This document shows positions 35,462-44,003 of a stretch of 64,000 nt of DNA, in pieces. The notes beneath the pieces are model-generated. The model saw only the letters and a list, made by a program, of their open reading frames with translations. It made no database searches and was not told where the DNA came from. This DNA comes from Cupriavidus taiwanensis (lineage in GTDB: Bacteria; Pseudomonadota; Gammaproteobacteria; Burkholderiales; Burkholderiaceae): the NCBI RefSeq assembly GCF_900250075.1, contig NZ_LT977070.1, forward strand, positions 1,874,444 to 1,938,443, in the 5' to 3' direction. Position numbers and translations under genes: made by a program. Every line of letters begins with the position of its first letter. Positions within the stretch are counted from its first letter, which is position 1.

Positions 35462-36432
35462 GCACACGCGACGACGTCCTGGCCCTGCAGCAGCGCATGG
35501 GCGAATCGATCGTGGGCCAGCAGCGCATGATCGAGCGCCTGCTGCTGGGCCTGCTGGCGGACGGCCACCTGTTGGTCGAAGGCCTGCCGGGGCTGGCCAA
35601 GACGCGCGCCATCAAGATGCTGGCGCGCAACCTCGATGCGCGGCTGTCGCGGATCCAGTTCACGCCGGACCTGCTGCCGGCGGACATCACCGGCTCGGAA
35701 ATCTACTTCACCGAAGGCGGCAAGGGCGAGTTCCGCTTCCAGGCCGGCCCGGTATTCGCCAACCTGGTGCTGGCCGACGAGGTCAACCGCTCGCCGGCCA
35801 AGGTCCAGGCGGCGCTGCTGGAGGCGATGGAAGAGCGCCAGGTCACCGTCGGCGGCACCACCCACAAGCTCGAGCCGCTGTTCCTGGTGATGGCGACGCA
35901 GAACCCGATCGAACAGGAGGGCACCTACCCGCTGCCCGAGGCGCAGATGGACCGCTTCCTGATGCATGTCAGCGTGGGCTATCCCGAAGCGCAGGCCGAG
36001 GCCGACATCGTCAGGCTGGCGCGCGCGGAAGAGGCGGGCGGCGCGGCGGCTGGCGCGAGCGCTCCGGTGCGGCTCGCGCCCGAGGCCATCTTCGCCGCGC
36101 GTGCGGCCATCCATGGCATTCATGTCAGCGAGGCGGTGGAGCGCTACATCGTCGCGCTGGTGCAGGCCACGCGCGCGCCCAAGCTTGTCGACGACGATCT
36201 CGACAAGTGGATCCAGGTGGGCGTGAGCCCGCGCGGCTCGATCGGGCTGGACAAGGTGGCGCGCGCGCATGCGTGGCTGCACGGGCGCGACTTCGTCACG
36301 CCCGAAGACGTGCAGGCCGTGGTCGGCGATGTGTTCCGCCACCGGCTGATCCTGTCGTACGAGGCGCATGCCGCCGGCGTCGGCGCCGATGCCGTGATCG
36401 AGCGCCTGGTGCAGCAAGTGGCGGTGGCCTGA
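35458..36432 (+). CDS. MoxR-type AAA+ ATPase
   Basis: A 324-residue AAA+ chaperone-like ATPase. Walker A is GLPGLAKT at residues 42-49, Walker B LVLADEVNRSPAKVQAALLE, sensor 1 VMATQNPIEQEGTYPLPEAQ, and the C-terminal lid includes VSPRGSIGLDKVARAHAWL. MoxR proteins work with von Willebrand A proteins to mature or remodel partner proteins; the genes after it supply those partners. Its ATG overlaps the stop of the upstream membrane protein by four bases, so the operon may begin upstream of moxR. Confidence 0.93.
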   Translation: MSTRDDVLALQQRMGESIVGQQRMIERLLLGLLADGHLLVEGLPGLAKTRAIKMLARNLDARLSRIQFTPDLLPADITGSEIYFTEGGKGEFRFQAGPVFANLVLADEVNRSPAKVQAALLEAMEERQVTVGGTTHKLEPLFLVMATQNPIEQEGTYPLPEAQMDRFLMHVSVGYPEAQAEADIVRLARAEEAGGAAAGASAPVRLAPEAIFAARAAIHGIHVSEAVERYIVALVQATRAPKLVDDDLDKWIQVGVSPRGSIGLDKVARAHAWLHGRDFVTPEDVQAVVGDVFRHRLILSYEAHAAGVGADAVIERLVQQVAVA

Positions 36433-36454
36433 ACCAGCGCGAGGGCCGCCTTTC

Positions 36455-37477
36455 ATGCGCCTGCCATTCCGCGCCATCGCCCGCGCCGCCCCGGCGGCGG
36501 CGCATGCGCCGTCTTCACAGGCGCTGGCCGGTGTCAGCGTGGATGCCGCGGCGCTGGCCCGGCTCGAGGTGGCCGCGCGCGACTTCCATTTCCTGCCGCG
36601 CCAGCCGGTGCACAGCGTGCTGGCCGGGCGCCATGCCTCGCGCGTGCGCGGGCGCGGGCTGACCTTCGAGGAATTGCGCCTCTACCTGCCCGGCGACGAT
36701 ATCCGCAGCATGGACTGGCGCGTGACCGCGCGCACCGGCAAGCCCCATGTGCGCGTCTACACCGAGGAAAAGGACCGGCCGGTGCTGCTGGTGGTGGACC
36801 AGCGCATCAACATGTTCTTCGGCAGCCGGCGCGCGATGAAATCGGTCAGCGCAGCCGAAGCAGCTGCGCTGGCCGCGTGGCGCGTGCTCGCCGAAGGCGA
36901 CCGCGTCGGCGGCGTGGTGCTGGGCGACGAGCGCATCGAAGCGTTCGCGCCGCGCCGCAGCCGCGACGCGGTGCAGCAGCTGCTGGGCGGCATCGCTCGC
37001 TTCAACCAGGCCCTGCGCGCCGACGCGCCGGCCCGCCGCGCCGCCGGGCAGCTCAACGCGGCGCTGGAGCGCGCCGCGCGCATGGCGCGCCACGACTGCC
37101 TGGTGATCGTGGTCAGCGACTTCGACGGCCATGACACCCGCACCCGCGACCTGATGCTGGCGCTGGCGACGCACAACGATGTGCTGACCATCCTGGTCCA
37201 CGACCCTTTCCTGGGCGCGCTGCCGGGCTCGGGACAGCTGGTGGTCAGCGACGGCGAGCTGCAGGTCGAGTTGGGCTTCGGCCACGCCGCCACGCGGCGC
37301 GGCATCGCCGAGTTTGCCGATTCCCGCGCCAGGGCACTGCTGGACTGGCACCATGCCATGGGCGTGCCGCTGCTGCCGCTGTCCGCCGCCGAGGAGACCG
37401 CGCCGCAATTGCGCCGGCTGCTGGGCCGGCCGCTGCAGCAGGCACCGGTGCGGCAGCGCGCGGGGGCGGCGCGATGA
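36455..37477 (+). CDS. DUF58 protein of the MoxR-VWA operon
   Basis: A 340-residue DUF58 protein with the family signature GRGLTFEELRLYLPGDDIRS followed by MDWRVTARTGKPHVRVYTEE (about residues 67-107), then a VWA-like fold. The usual MIDAS DxSxS is replaced by VVDQRINMFFG, so metal-ion binding through that motif is likely lost, as in many DUF58 members. A later DFDGHD stretch might partly fill the site. It is a common partner of MoxR ATPases. Starts 22 bases after moxR and overlaps the next gene by four bases. Confidence 0.9.
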   Translation: MRLPFRAIARAAPAAAHAPSSQALAGVSVDAAALARLEVAARDFHFLPRQPVHSVLAGRHASRVRGRGLTFEELRLYLPGDDIRSMDWRVTARTGKPHVRVYTEEKDRPVLLVVDQRINMFFGSRRAMKSVSAAEAAALAAWRVLAEGDRVGGVVLGDERIEAFAPRRSRDAVQQLLGGIARFNQALRADAPARRAAGQLNAALERAARMARHDCLVIVVSDFDGHDTRTRDLMLALATHNDVLTILVHDPFLGALPGSGQLVVSDGELQVELGFGHAATRRGIAEFADSRARALLDWHHAMGVPLLPLSAAEETAPQLRRLLGRPLQQAPVRQRAGAAR

Positions 37478-37989
37478 GCCTCACCCACAGCGCCGCCCCG
37501 GCCACCCTGGCCACGCTGGCCGACCTCGCCGTGCCGCCGCCGCCATCGTGGATGCCGCAGACCATCGGCTGGCCGATCGCCGGCGGCGTGCTGCTGCTGG
37601 CGCTGGCCTGGGCCGGGTGGCGCGGCTGGCGGCGCTACCGCGCCAACCGCTACCGGCGCGAGGCGCTGGCGGAACTGGCGGCGCTGCCGCAGGACCCGGA
37701 CCCCGCACACCGCGCCGCGGCCTTGCGCGCGATGGCGGCGCTGCTCAAGCGCACTGCGCTGGCGGCGTGGCCGCGCGCGCAGGTGGCCAGCCTGGCCGGC
37801 GGCGGCTGGGCCGAATTCCTGCGGGCGCATGCGGGTCGGGCCGAGGATGTCGCGCCGCAGCTGGCGGCCCTGGTGCAAGACGCCGAGTACCGTGGCGACG
37901 CCGCGCTTGCGCAATGGCCCGACGCCGAGGTGCGCGCCGTGGCCGCGGCATGCCGGCGCTGGATTGCGGAACACCATGTACCAGTTTGA
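37474..37989 (+). CDS. DUF4381 membrane protein of the MoxR-VWA operon
   Basis: A 171-residue protein with one membrane helix near residues 31-50 (IGWPIAGGVLLLALAWAGWR) and a cytoplasmic helical tail (YRREALAELAALPQDPDPAH, AALLKRTALAAWPRAQVASL). This is the DUF4381 family, almost always encoded between the DUF58 and BatA-like genes in MoxR operons. Its role is unknown; it is probably a membrane adaptor. It overlaps DUF58 by four bases and the BatA-like gene by fourteen bases. Confidence 0.87.
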   Translation: MSLTHSAAPATLATLADLAVPPPPSWMPQTIGWPIAGGVLLLALAWAGWRGWRRYRANRYRREALAELAALPQDPDPAHRAAALRAMAALLKRTALAAWPRAQVASLAGGGWAEFLRAHAGRAEDVAPQLAALVQDAEYRGDAALAQWPDAEVRAVAAACRRWIAEHHVPV

Positions 37990-39052
37990 ATATCCCTGGC
38001 TGTTCGCGCTGCTGCCGCTGCCCTTGCTGCTGTGGTGGTGGCTGCCGCCATACCGCGAGGAAAGCCCGTCGGTGCGGCTGCCGTTCTTTGGCGAGGTCGC
38101 CAGTGCCGCCGGGCTGACGCCGGCGGCCGGCGCCGTGGTGCCGCGCCGCAACCGGCTGCAATGGGTGCTGGCGCCGCTGGCGTGGGTGCTGGTGGTGACG
38201 GCGCTGGCGCGGCCGCAGTACCTCGAGGCGCCGGTGCAGAAGGTGCAGCCCGCGCGCGACCTGCTGCTGGCGCTGGACCTGTCGCAGTCGATGGACACGC
38301 GCGACTTCCGCGATCCGTCCGGCGCGCTGATCCCGCGCGTGCAGGCGGTGCGGCAGGTGGTCGGCAATTTCGTGGCGCGGCGTCCGGGCGACCGCATCGG
38401 CCTGGTCGTGTTCGGCGATGCGCCGTACCCGCTGGCGCCGTTTACGCTGGACCACCAGCTGGTGCAGGCGCTGCTGGCCGACCTGCTGCCCGGCATGGCC
38501 GGACCGAGCACGGCGCTGGGCGATGCCATCGGCCTCGGCATCAAGCTGTTCGGGCACAGCGAAGCGCCGGAGCGCGTGATGATCGTGCTGACCGACGGCA
38601 ACGACACCGCCAGCCGGATGCCGCCCGAGCGCGCCGGCGGCATCGCGCGCGAACGCAAGGTGGTGGTGCATACCATCGGCATCGGCGACCCCAACGCCGC
38701 GGGCGAAGAGAAGGTCGATCTCGACGTGCTGCAGCGGCTGGCGGCGCAGACCGGCGGGCGCTATTTCTTCGGCGCCGACCAGGCCAGCCTGGAGAGCATC
38801 TACGCGACCCTCGACCGGATCACGCCGCATGACCAGAAGACGTTGTCCTGGCGGCCGCGGCGCGAGCTGTTCATGTGGCCGCTGGGCGCGGCGCTGGCGC
38901 TGGTGCTGGCGTACCAGCTGCTGATGTTCGGCTATTCGGCGTGGGTCGCGCGGCCCAGGCCGGCCCGAGCCGGCGTGGTGGAAGCGACGGAAGCGACGGA
39001 AGCGGTGGACCCGCTGGGCGCGATGGCGGATGCCGCCGGGAGCGGGCGCTGA
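37976..39052 (+). CDS. BatA-like VWA membrane protein
   Basis: A 358-residue protein: two N-terminal membrane helices (LFALLPLPLLLWWWLPP and LQWVLAPLAWVLVVTALARP), then a VWA domain with an intact MIDAS (LALDLSQSMDTRDF; the threonine in GPSTALGDAIGLG; LTDGNDTAS), and a C-terminal helix (FMWPLGAALALVLAYQLLMF). It follows the BatA layout known from Bacteroides aerotolerance operons. The tail carries a short tandem repeat (GAAGCGACG twice at 38981-38998) coding EATEATEAV. Stop and next start share one base (TGATG). Confidence 0.9.
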   Translation: MYQFEYPWLFALLPLPLLLWWWLPPYREESPSVRLPFFGEVASAAGLTPAAGAVVPRRNRLQWVLAPLAWVLVVTALARPQYLEAPVQKVQPARDLLLALDLSQSMDTRDFRDPSGALIPRVQAVRQVVGNFVARRPGDRIGLVVFGDAPYPLAPFTLDHQLVQALLADLLPGMAGPSTALGDAIGLGIKLFGHSEAPERVMIVLTDGNDTASRMPPERAGGIARERKVVVHTIGIGDPNAAGEEKVDLDVLQRLAAQTGGRYFFGADQASLESIYATLDRITPHDQKTLSWRPRRELFMWPLGAALALVLAYQLLMFGYSAWVARPRPARAGVVEATEATEAVDPLGAMADAAGSGR

Positions 39053-40719
39053 TGCCGGCCTGGCTCGAGCCGCTCGCCCACTTCCATTTCCTGCGCCCGT
39101 GGTGGCTGCTGGGGCTGCTGCCGGCCGCGCTGCTGGTGTGGGCGGTGCGGCGCCGCGGCGACGTGCGGCGGCGCTGGCGCGACACCATCGCGCCGCACCT
39201 GCTCGACGCGCTGATGCTCGGCGAACGCCGGCGCCTGGCGCTGCGCCCGGTGCACCTGACCGCGCTGCTGCTGGCGCTGGGCGCGGTGGCGCTGGCGGGC
39301 CCGAGCTGGCGCCAGGAACGCCCGCCGTTCCTCGACGACAAGGCGCCGCTGGCGATCGCCGTGGACCTGTCGCCGAGCATGGACGCGGTCGACGTCACGC
39401 CCACGCGGCTGGAGCGCGCCAAGCTCAAGGTCAAGGCGCTGCTGGCGCGCCGCGACGGCGGCCGCACCGCCATCTACGCCTATGCCGGCTCGACCCACCT
39501 GGTGTTGCCGCTGACCGACGACGCCAGCCTGCTGCAGACCTTCGCCGATGCGCTGCAGACCCGCATCATGCCGGTGCCCGGACGCGACATGGCGCAGGCG
39601 CTGCGCGTGATCGACGCCGACCTGAAGCGTGAGCCGGTGCCGGGCACCATCCTGTTCCTGACCGACGGCGTCGACCCGGCCGCCGCGGCGGCGTTCCGCG
39701 CGCAGGCCGGCAGCGGCCGCAGCCAGCCGGTGGTGCTGGCGCTGGGCACCGCGCAGGGCGGGCCCTTGCGCGATGCCGGGGGCGGCTTTGTCGAGCAGGA
39801 CGGCGCGCGGGTGTTTGCGCGGCTCGATGTGAAAGCGCTGGAGCGCTTCGGCAATGACAGCGGCGTGCCGGTGGCGACCTTCACGCCGGACAGCGACGAC
39901 GACGTGGCCTGGGTGCAGCGCCACGTGCAGTCGCATCTCGAACAGATGCAGGCCGGCGACCGCACCCGCTGGAAGGATGAAGGCTGGTGGCTGGTGCCGC
40001 CGCTCGCGCTGCTGGCGATGCTATGGTTCCGCAAGGGCTGGACCGTGCGCTGGAGCGCGGGCCTGCTGTTGGCGCTGGCGCTGGCGCTTGCCGCGCCGCC
40101 CGAGGCGCAGGCGCAGTCATCCGCGCCAGCCACGCAAGCCAGTGGGGTACGCCCATGGCGCTTCGTCGACCTGTGGCTGACCCACGACCAACAAGGCCGG
40201 CGCGCCTTCGAGCAGGGCGACTTTGCGCGCGCCGCGACGCTGTTCGACGATCCGATGTGGCGTGGCATCGCCCAGTATCGCGCCGGCCAGTACGCGCAGG
40301 CGGTGCAGAGCTTCGCGCGGGTCGATTCGGCGCAGGCCGACTACAACCAGGGCAATGCCCTGGCGCGGCAGGGCCAGTACCGGCAGGCCGCCGCGCGCTA
40401 CCGCCAGGCGCTGAAGCGCCAGCCGCAGTGGCCAGAGGCAAGCGCCAACCTGGCGCTGATGGAGAAGCTGCTGGCGCAGCAGCTGCCGAAGGAAAAGCCG
40501 GACCCCGACGACGGCGAAGAACCACCCGACCTGCCGCCGGACCAGGTCAAGTACGACGCCGCGAAGCCGTCGGCACCGGGCGGCAAGTCGCTGCAGGTGG
40601 TGCTGACGCAGGACGCCGAGATGTGGATGCGCGCGATCCAGACCACGCCGACCGACCTGCTGCAGCGCAAGTTCGCGCTGCAGCACGGACCGGCGGCGCC
40701 GGCGCAGGGCGCGCGATGA
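39052..40719 (+). CDS. BatB/BatC fusion: VWA domain plus TPR
   Basis: A 555-residue protein combining two roles that are separate genes in some bacteria. The N-terminal half has two membrane helices and a VWA domain with MIDAS AVDLSPSMDAVDV and FLTDGVDPAAAA (BatB-like). Around residues 315-340 come two further hydrophobic segments, then a TPR region (RRAFEQGDFARAATLFDD; YRAGQYAQAVQSFARV; GQYRQAAARYRQALKRQP) as in BatC, followed by a Pro/Asp-rich tail. I use ATG 39052 since it gives the MPAWLEPLAHFHFL N-terminus and couples to BatA. It overlaps the BatD-like gene by four bases. Confidence 0.88.
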   Translation: MPAWLEPLAHFHFLRPWWLLGLLPAALLVWAVRRRGDVRRRWRDTIAPHLLDALMLGERRRLALRPVHLTALLLALGAVALAGPSWRQERPPFLDDKAPLAIAVDLSPSMDAVDVTPTRLERAKLKVKALLARRDGGRTAIYAYAGSTHLVLPLTDDASLLQTFADALQTRIMPVPGRDMAQALRVIDADLKREPVPGTILFLTDGVDPAAAAAFRAQAGSGRSQPVVLALGTAQGGPLRDAGGGFVEQDGARVFARLDVKALERFGNDSGVPVATFTPDSDDDVAWVQRHVQSHLEQMQAGDRTRWKDEGWWLVPPLALLAMLWFRKGWTVRWSAGLLLALALALAAPPEAQAQSSAPATQASGVRPWRFVDLWLTHDQQGRRAFEQGDFARAATLFDDPMWRGIAQYRAGQYAQAVQSFARVDSAQADYNQGNALARQGQYRQAAARYRQALKRQPQWPEASANLALMEKLLAQQLPKEKPDPDDGEEPPDLPPDQVKYDAAKPSAPGGKSLQVVLTQDAEMWMRAIQTTPTDLLQRKFALQHGPAAPAQGAR

Positions 40720-42131
40720 GGCGCCACGCCATCCCGCCTCGCGCGTGGCTGCGGCGCGCCGCGCTGCTGGTGCTGCTGCTGGCGGCGTGGCTGTGGCCCT
40801 GGCTGGCGCGGGCTGCTGCCGGACCGGCCGGGCCCATCGTGCGTGTCGACGTGGGCGCGCGCCAGCCGGTGCTGGCGGGCCAGCAGGTGGGCATCGACGT
40901 CACCATCCTCGCGCCCAACTATTTCCTGGCGGCACCCGAGTTCCCGCCGCTTGCGGTGCCGGGCGCGGTGGTCACCTTGCCCGATGCGCGCGCCGTGAAT
41001 TCCACCGAGACCATCGACGGCGTGGCCTATGCGGGCATTCGCAAGACCTACGCCTTCACCGCCGAGCAGGAGGGCGAGTTCCGGCTGCCGGCCGCGACCA
41101 TCCGCGTGACCTACGCCGGCGATGACGGCGCGCCGCGCGAGGGCAGCGTCACCTTGCCGCTCACCACGATCCGGGTCGGCACGGGCGGCACCGGCACCGC
41201 GACGGCGGAGGCCACAGCCGGCCGGCGCTTGCTGCCGGTGGCGCGGCTCAGCGTGACGCAGACGCTGGACCACAACCCCGACCACGGCGTGGTCCGGCTG
41301 CATGCGGGCGATGCGCTGGTGCGCACCGTCACCACCTTTGCGCCGCAGACGCAGGCGATGATGATCGTGCCGCCGCATGCCGCGTCGCCGCGCGGCGTGC
41401 GCATGTTCCGCGCGGACGCGCGGCTGTCCGACCAGGCCCAAGGCGAGCAGGCCCAGGCGGCGCCGGAGCCGGGCGGCACGCGCATCGATACGCTGACCTA
41501 CGTGTTCGAGCGACCCGGCACCTATACGCTGCCCGCGGTCACAGTGGACTGGGTCGATCCCGCCACGCGCCGGCCGGCCAGTTCCGAAGCGCCGGCGGTG
41601 AAGGTCGAGGTGGCCGCCGCGCGCAACGCCGGGGCGCTGGCGCCGGGCGGGCCGTCGGCCGGCGCGCTGCCGGGCGCGGGCGGCCTGGCGTGGCGCACGC
41701 TGCTGTGGGGCGCGGTCGCGCTGCTCGGCGCCGCCGTGCTGGCGCTGCTGTGGCGGCGGCTGCGGCCGCGCCTGGCGCGCCTGCGGCAACGCCGCGCCGA
41801 GCGCCGCCGCGCCCGCGCCGGGGGCGCCGAGGCACGGCTGACGGCCACGCTGCGGGCCTGCCGCGCGGGCGATGCGGCCGCCGCCAGCCAGGCGCTGGGC
41901 GACTGGACCCGCGCAGCGCATGGCACCACGCCCGCGGCCTGGGCCGAAGCCGCCGGCGATGCCGCGCTAGCCGGCGCCGTCACCGGCCTGCAGCGCCATC
42001 TCTACGGGGCGGTGCCGGTCCCGTCCGCCTGGGACGGCAACCCGCTCGCGCAGGCGCTGGGCCGCCACGCCAGACCCGCCCCGCCGCGCCGGCGCCACGC
42101 CGCGCCGGCGCTGCCACCGCTCAATCCCTGA
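40716..42131 (+). CDS. BatD-like exported protein
   Basis: A 471-residue protein with a signal peptide (LRRAALLVLLLAAWLWPWLA), a periplasmic beta-sandwich region (GPIVRVDVGARQPVLAGQQV; ATIRVTYAGDDG; RIDTLTYVFERPGTYTLPAV) and one C-terminal membrane helix (LLWGAVALLGAAVLALLWR) with an Arg-rich cytoplasmic tail. This matches BatD, the periplasmic partner of BatA/BatB. It is the last gene of the moxR operon, and a 45-bp gap precedes the transporter. Confidence 0.86.
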   Translation: MRRHAIPPRAWLRRAALLVLLLAAWLWPWLARAAAGPAGPIVRVDVGARQPVLAGQQVGIDVTILAPNYFLAAPEFPPLAVPGAVVTLPDARAVNSTETIDGVAYAGIRKTYAFTAEQEGEFRLPAATIRVTYAGDDGAPREGSVTLPLTTIRVGTGGTGTATAEATAGRRLLPVARLSVTQTLDHNPDHGVVRLHAGDALVRTVTTFAPQTQAMMIVPPHAASPRGVRMFRADARLSDQAQGEQAQAAPEPGGTRIDTLTYVFERPGTYTLPAVTVDWVDPATRRPASSEAPAVKVEVAAARNAGALAPGGPSAGALPGAGGLAWRTLLWGAVALLGAAVLALLWRRLRPRLARLRQRRAERRRARAGGAEARLTATLRACRAGDAAAASQALGDWTRAAHGTTPAAWAEAAGDAALAGAVTGLQRHLYGAVPVPSAWDGNPLAQALGRHARPAPPRRRHAAPALPPLNP

Positions 42132-42176
42132 TCCCGCCCTGATCCAGCCGCTCCCACGAACCCAACCCGCGCCCCC

Positions 42177-43874
42177 ATGACCTGTACCGTTGATTTCCTT
42201 GCCGCCAACCCGTTGCTGGTGCTGTTCATCACCGTCGGACTTGGATACTTCGTCGGCAAGGCGCGGGTCGGACCGATCCAGCTGGGGGGCGTGTGCGGCA
42301 CGCTGATCGTCGCGCTGTTCATGGGGCAGACCGGCTGCCAGATGCATGGCGAACTGAAGGACATGGCCTTCGCGCTGTTCATCTTTGCCATGGGCTATTC
42401 CGGCGGGCCGCAGTTCTTTGCCAACCTGAACCGCTCGAGCCTGCGCTATATGGTGCTGCCGGTGGTGGAGGCGGTGGTGGTGCTGGCGATCGCGCTCGCC
42501 GCGGCGGCCTGGCTGGGCTTCGATCCGGGCACCGCCGCCGGGCTGGCCGCCGGCGCCGCGACCGAGTCGGCGGTGGTGGGCACCGCCGCCGAAGCGCTCA
42601 AGCACCTCGGCCTGGATGCCGCCACGGTGGGCCGCTACGAGGCCAATATCGCCACCGCGTATACGCTGACCTACCTGGTCGGGCTGATCAGCATCGTGTT
42701 CTTCACCAGCCAGATCGCGCCGGCGCTGCTGGGCATCGACCTGCGCCAGGCCGCGCGCGAGGTCGCGGAGCGCATGGAGGCCGCGTCCGACGACGACGTG
42801 GCCACCCAGCCGGCGCTGCCGCGGCTGATCGGGCGCGCCTACTCGGTGCACCAGGCCGCCGGCATGACTGTTAACCAGCTGCAGCACCAGGTCGGCGGCC
42901 GGGCCTCGGTGGTCAAGGTTCTGCGCGGCGGGGCCGGCATCGAGCTGGGCGATGACGACGCCGTGCAGGCCGGCGATATCCTCGCCATGGTCGGCATCCG
43001 CAGCAACCTGCTGAAGGCCGCCGCGCTGATCGGCCCGGAAGTGCTGCTGCCCGAGGCGCACACCGATGCCATCCAGCTGGTGGAGAAGCGGGTGGTGGTG
43101 AACAAGCGCCGCGTCAACGGCAAGACCCTCGGCGAGCTGGCGCGCCTGGCCGGCCCGCGGCGGTTGCGCGAGGTCTGGGTGCTGGAAGTGCGGCGCTCGG
43201 GCCTGTCGCTGCCGATCACGCGCTCGACGCCACTGCAGCTGGGCGACGTGATCACGATCGTCGGCCTGGAGCCTTCCCTGTCCGAGGCCATCGCCGGCAT
43301 CGGGGTGGAGGCCAAGGCCTCCGACGTCACCGACCTGGTGTTCCTGTGCGTCGGCATCCTGGCCGGCCTGCTGGTGGGCACGCTGAGCCTGAGCCTGGGC
43401 GGCATGCACATCTCGCTGGGCAGCGGCGGCGGGGCGCTGCTGAGCGGGCTGGTGTTCGGCTGGGCCCAGTCGCGCAAGCCGTCGCTCGGCACCTTTCCGG
43501 CGTCAGCGGTGCAGATCCTGAAGGACCTGGGGCTGGCGGTGTTCGTCGCCTGCGTCGGGCTGTCGGCCGGGCCGGATGCGATCGCGCTGATCCGCGAGCA
43601 CGGCGCGGTGCTGCCGCTGATCGGGCTGGCGGTGTCGCTGGTTCCCGCGTGCCTGTCGCTGTGGATCGGGCACAAGCTGCTCAGGATCGAAGGCCCGCTG
43701 CTGGTCGGCGCGATTGCCGGGCAGCATGTCAGCACCCCGGCGATCAGCGCGATCCTGGCCGCCAGCCAGAGTTCGGTGCCGCTGCTGGGCTACACCATCA
43801 CCTATGCCATTGCCAACGTGATGCTGCCGGTATTGGGGCCGATCATCATTTCGCTGGCCTACCGCTTCACCTGA
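42177..43874 (+). CDS. AspT/YidE-family transporter
   Basis: A 565-residue member of the aspartate:alanine exchanger family. Two hydrophobic halves (LLVLFITVGLGYFVGKARVG ... GTAAGLAAGAATESAVVGTA; and VFLCVGILAGLLVGTLSLSL ... IAGQHVSTPAISAILAASQS) flank a cytoplasmic part with two TrkA-C-like domains (QHQVGGRASVVKVLRGGAGI; VWVLEVRRSGLSLPITRS). The duplicated GAATESAVVGT and GQHVSTPAIS motifs are typical of the family. Known AspT exchanges aspartate for alanine; no decarboxylase gene is nearby, so the substrate is open. Confidence 0.88.
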   Translation: MTCTVDFLAANPLLVLFITVGLGYFVGKARVGPIQLGGVCGTLIVALFMGQTGCQMHGELKDMAFALFIFAMGYSGGPQFFANLNRSSLRYMVLPVVEAVVVLAIALAAAAWLGFDPGTAAGLAAGAATESAVVGTAAEALKHLGLDAATVGRYEANIATAYTLTYLVGLISIVFFTSQIAPALLGIDLRQAAREVAERMEAASDDDVATQPALPRLIGRAYSVHQAAGMTVNQLQHQVGGRASVVKVLRGGAGIELGDDDAVQAGDILAMVGIRSNLLKAAALIGPEVLLPEAHTDAIQLVEKRVVVNKRRVNGKTLGELARLAGPRRLREVWVLEVRRSGLSLPITRSTPLQLGDVITIVGLEPSLSEAIAGIGVEAKASDVTDLVFLCVGILAGLLVGTLSLSLGGMHISLGSGGGALLSGLVFGWAQSRKPSLGTFPASAVQILKDLGLAVFVACVGLSAGPDAIALIREHGAVLPLIGLAVSLVPACLSLWIGHKLLRIEGPLLVGAIAGQHVSTPAISAILAASQSSVPLLGYTITYAIANVMLPVLGPIIISLAYRFT

Positions 43875-43918
43875 GTCCGGCTGGCCGGGCGCCGGCGGGT
43901 GCCTGACAGACCATTTCT

Positions 43919-43947
43919 TTGCCGTTCGCGCCGCGCCGTCCTACAAC
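43919..43947 (+). promoter_or_regulatory. Sigma-70-type promoter for the glutamine amidotransferase gene
   Basis: TTGCCG (43919-43924) and TACAAC (43942-43947) are separated by 17 bases. Each box matches four of six consensus bases and the spacing is ideal. Transcription would begin near 43954, about 50 bases before ATG 44004. The 129-bp gap after the transporter otherwise shows no gene. Confidence 0.5.
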
Positions 43948-44003
43948 TGATGGGTGGGGCGGAGGGCACCGCGCCGCACCCGCAAAGGACAAGGAGGAGC
44001 AAT

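Noticed and set aside
30899..35467. A stop-free frame of over 1500 codons on the minus strand opposite the sulfatase and synthase-like genes
   Set aside because: It runs across two well-supported plus-strand genes and a gap with no change in composition, and shows no family motif.
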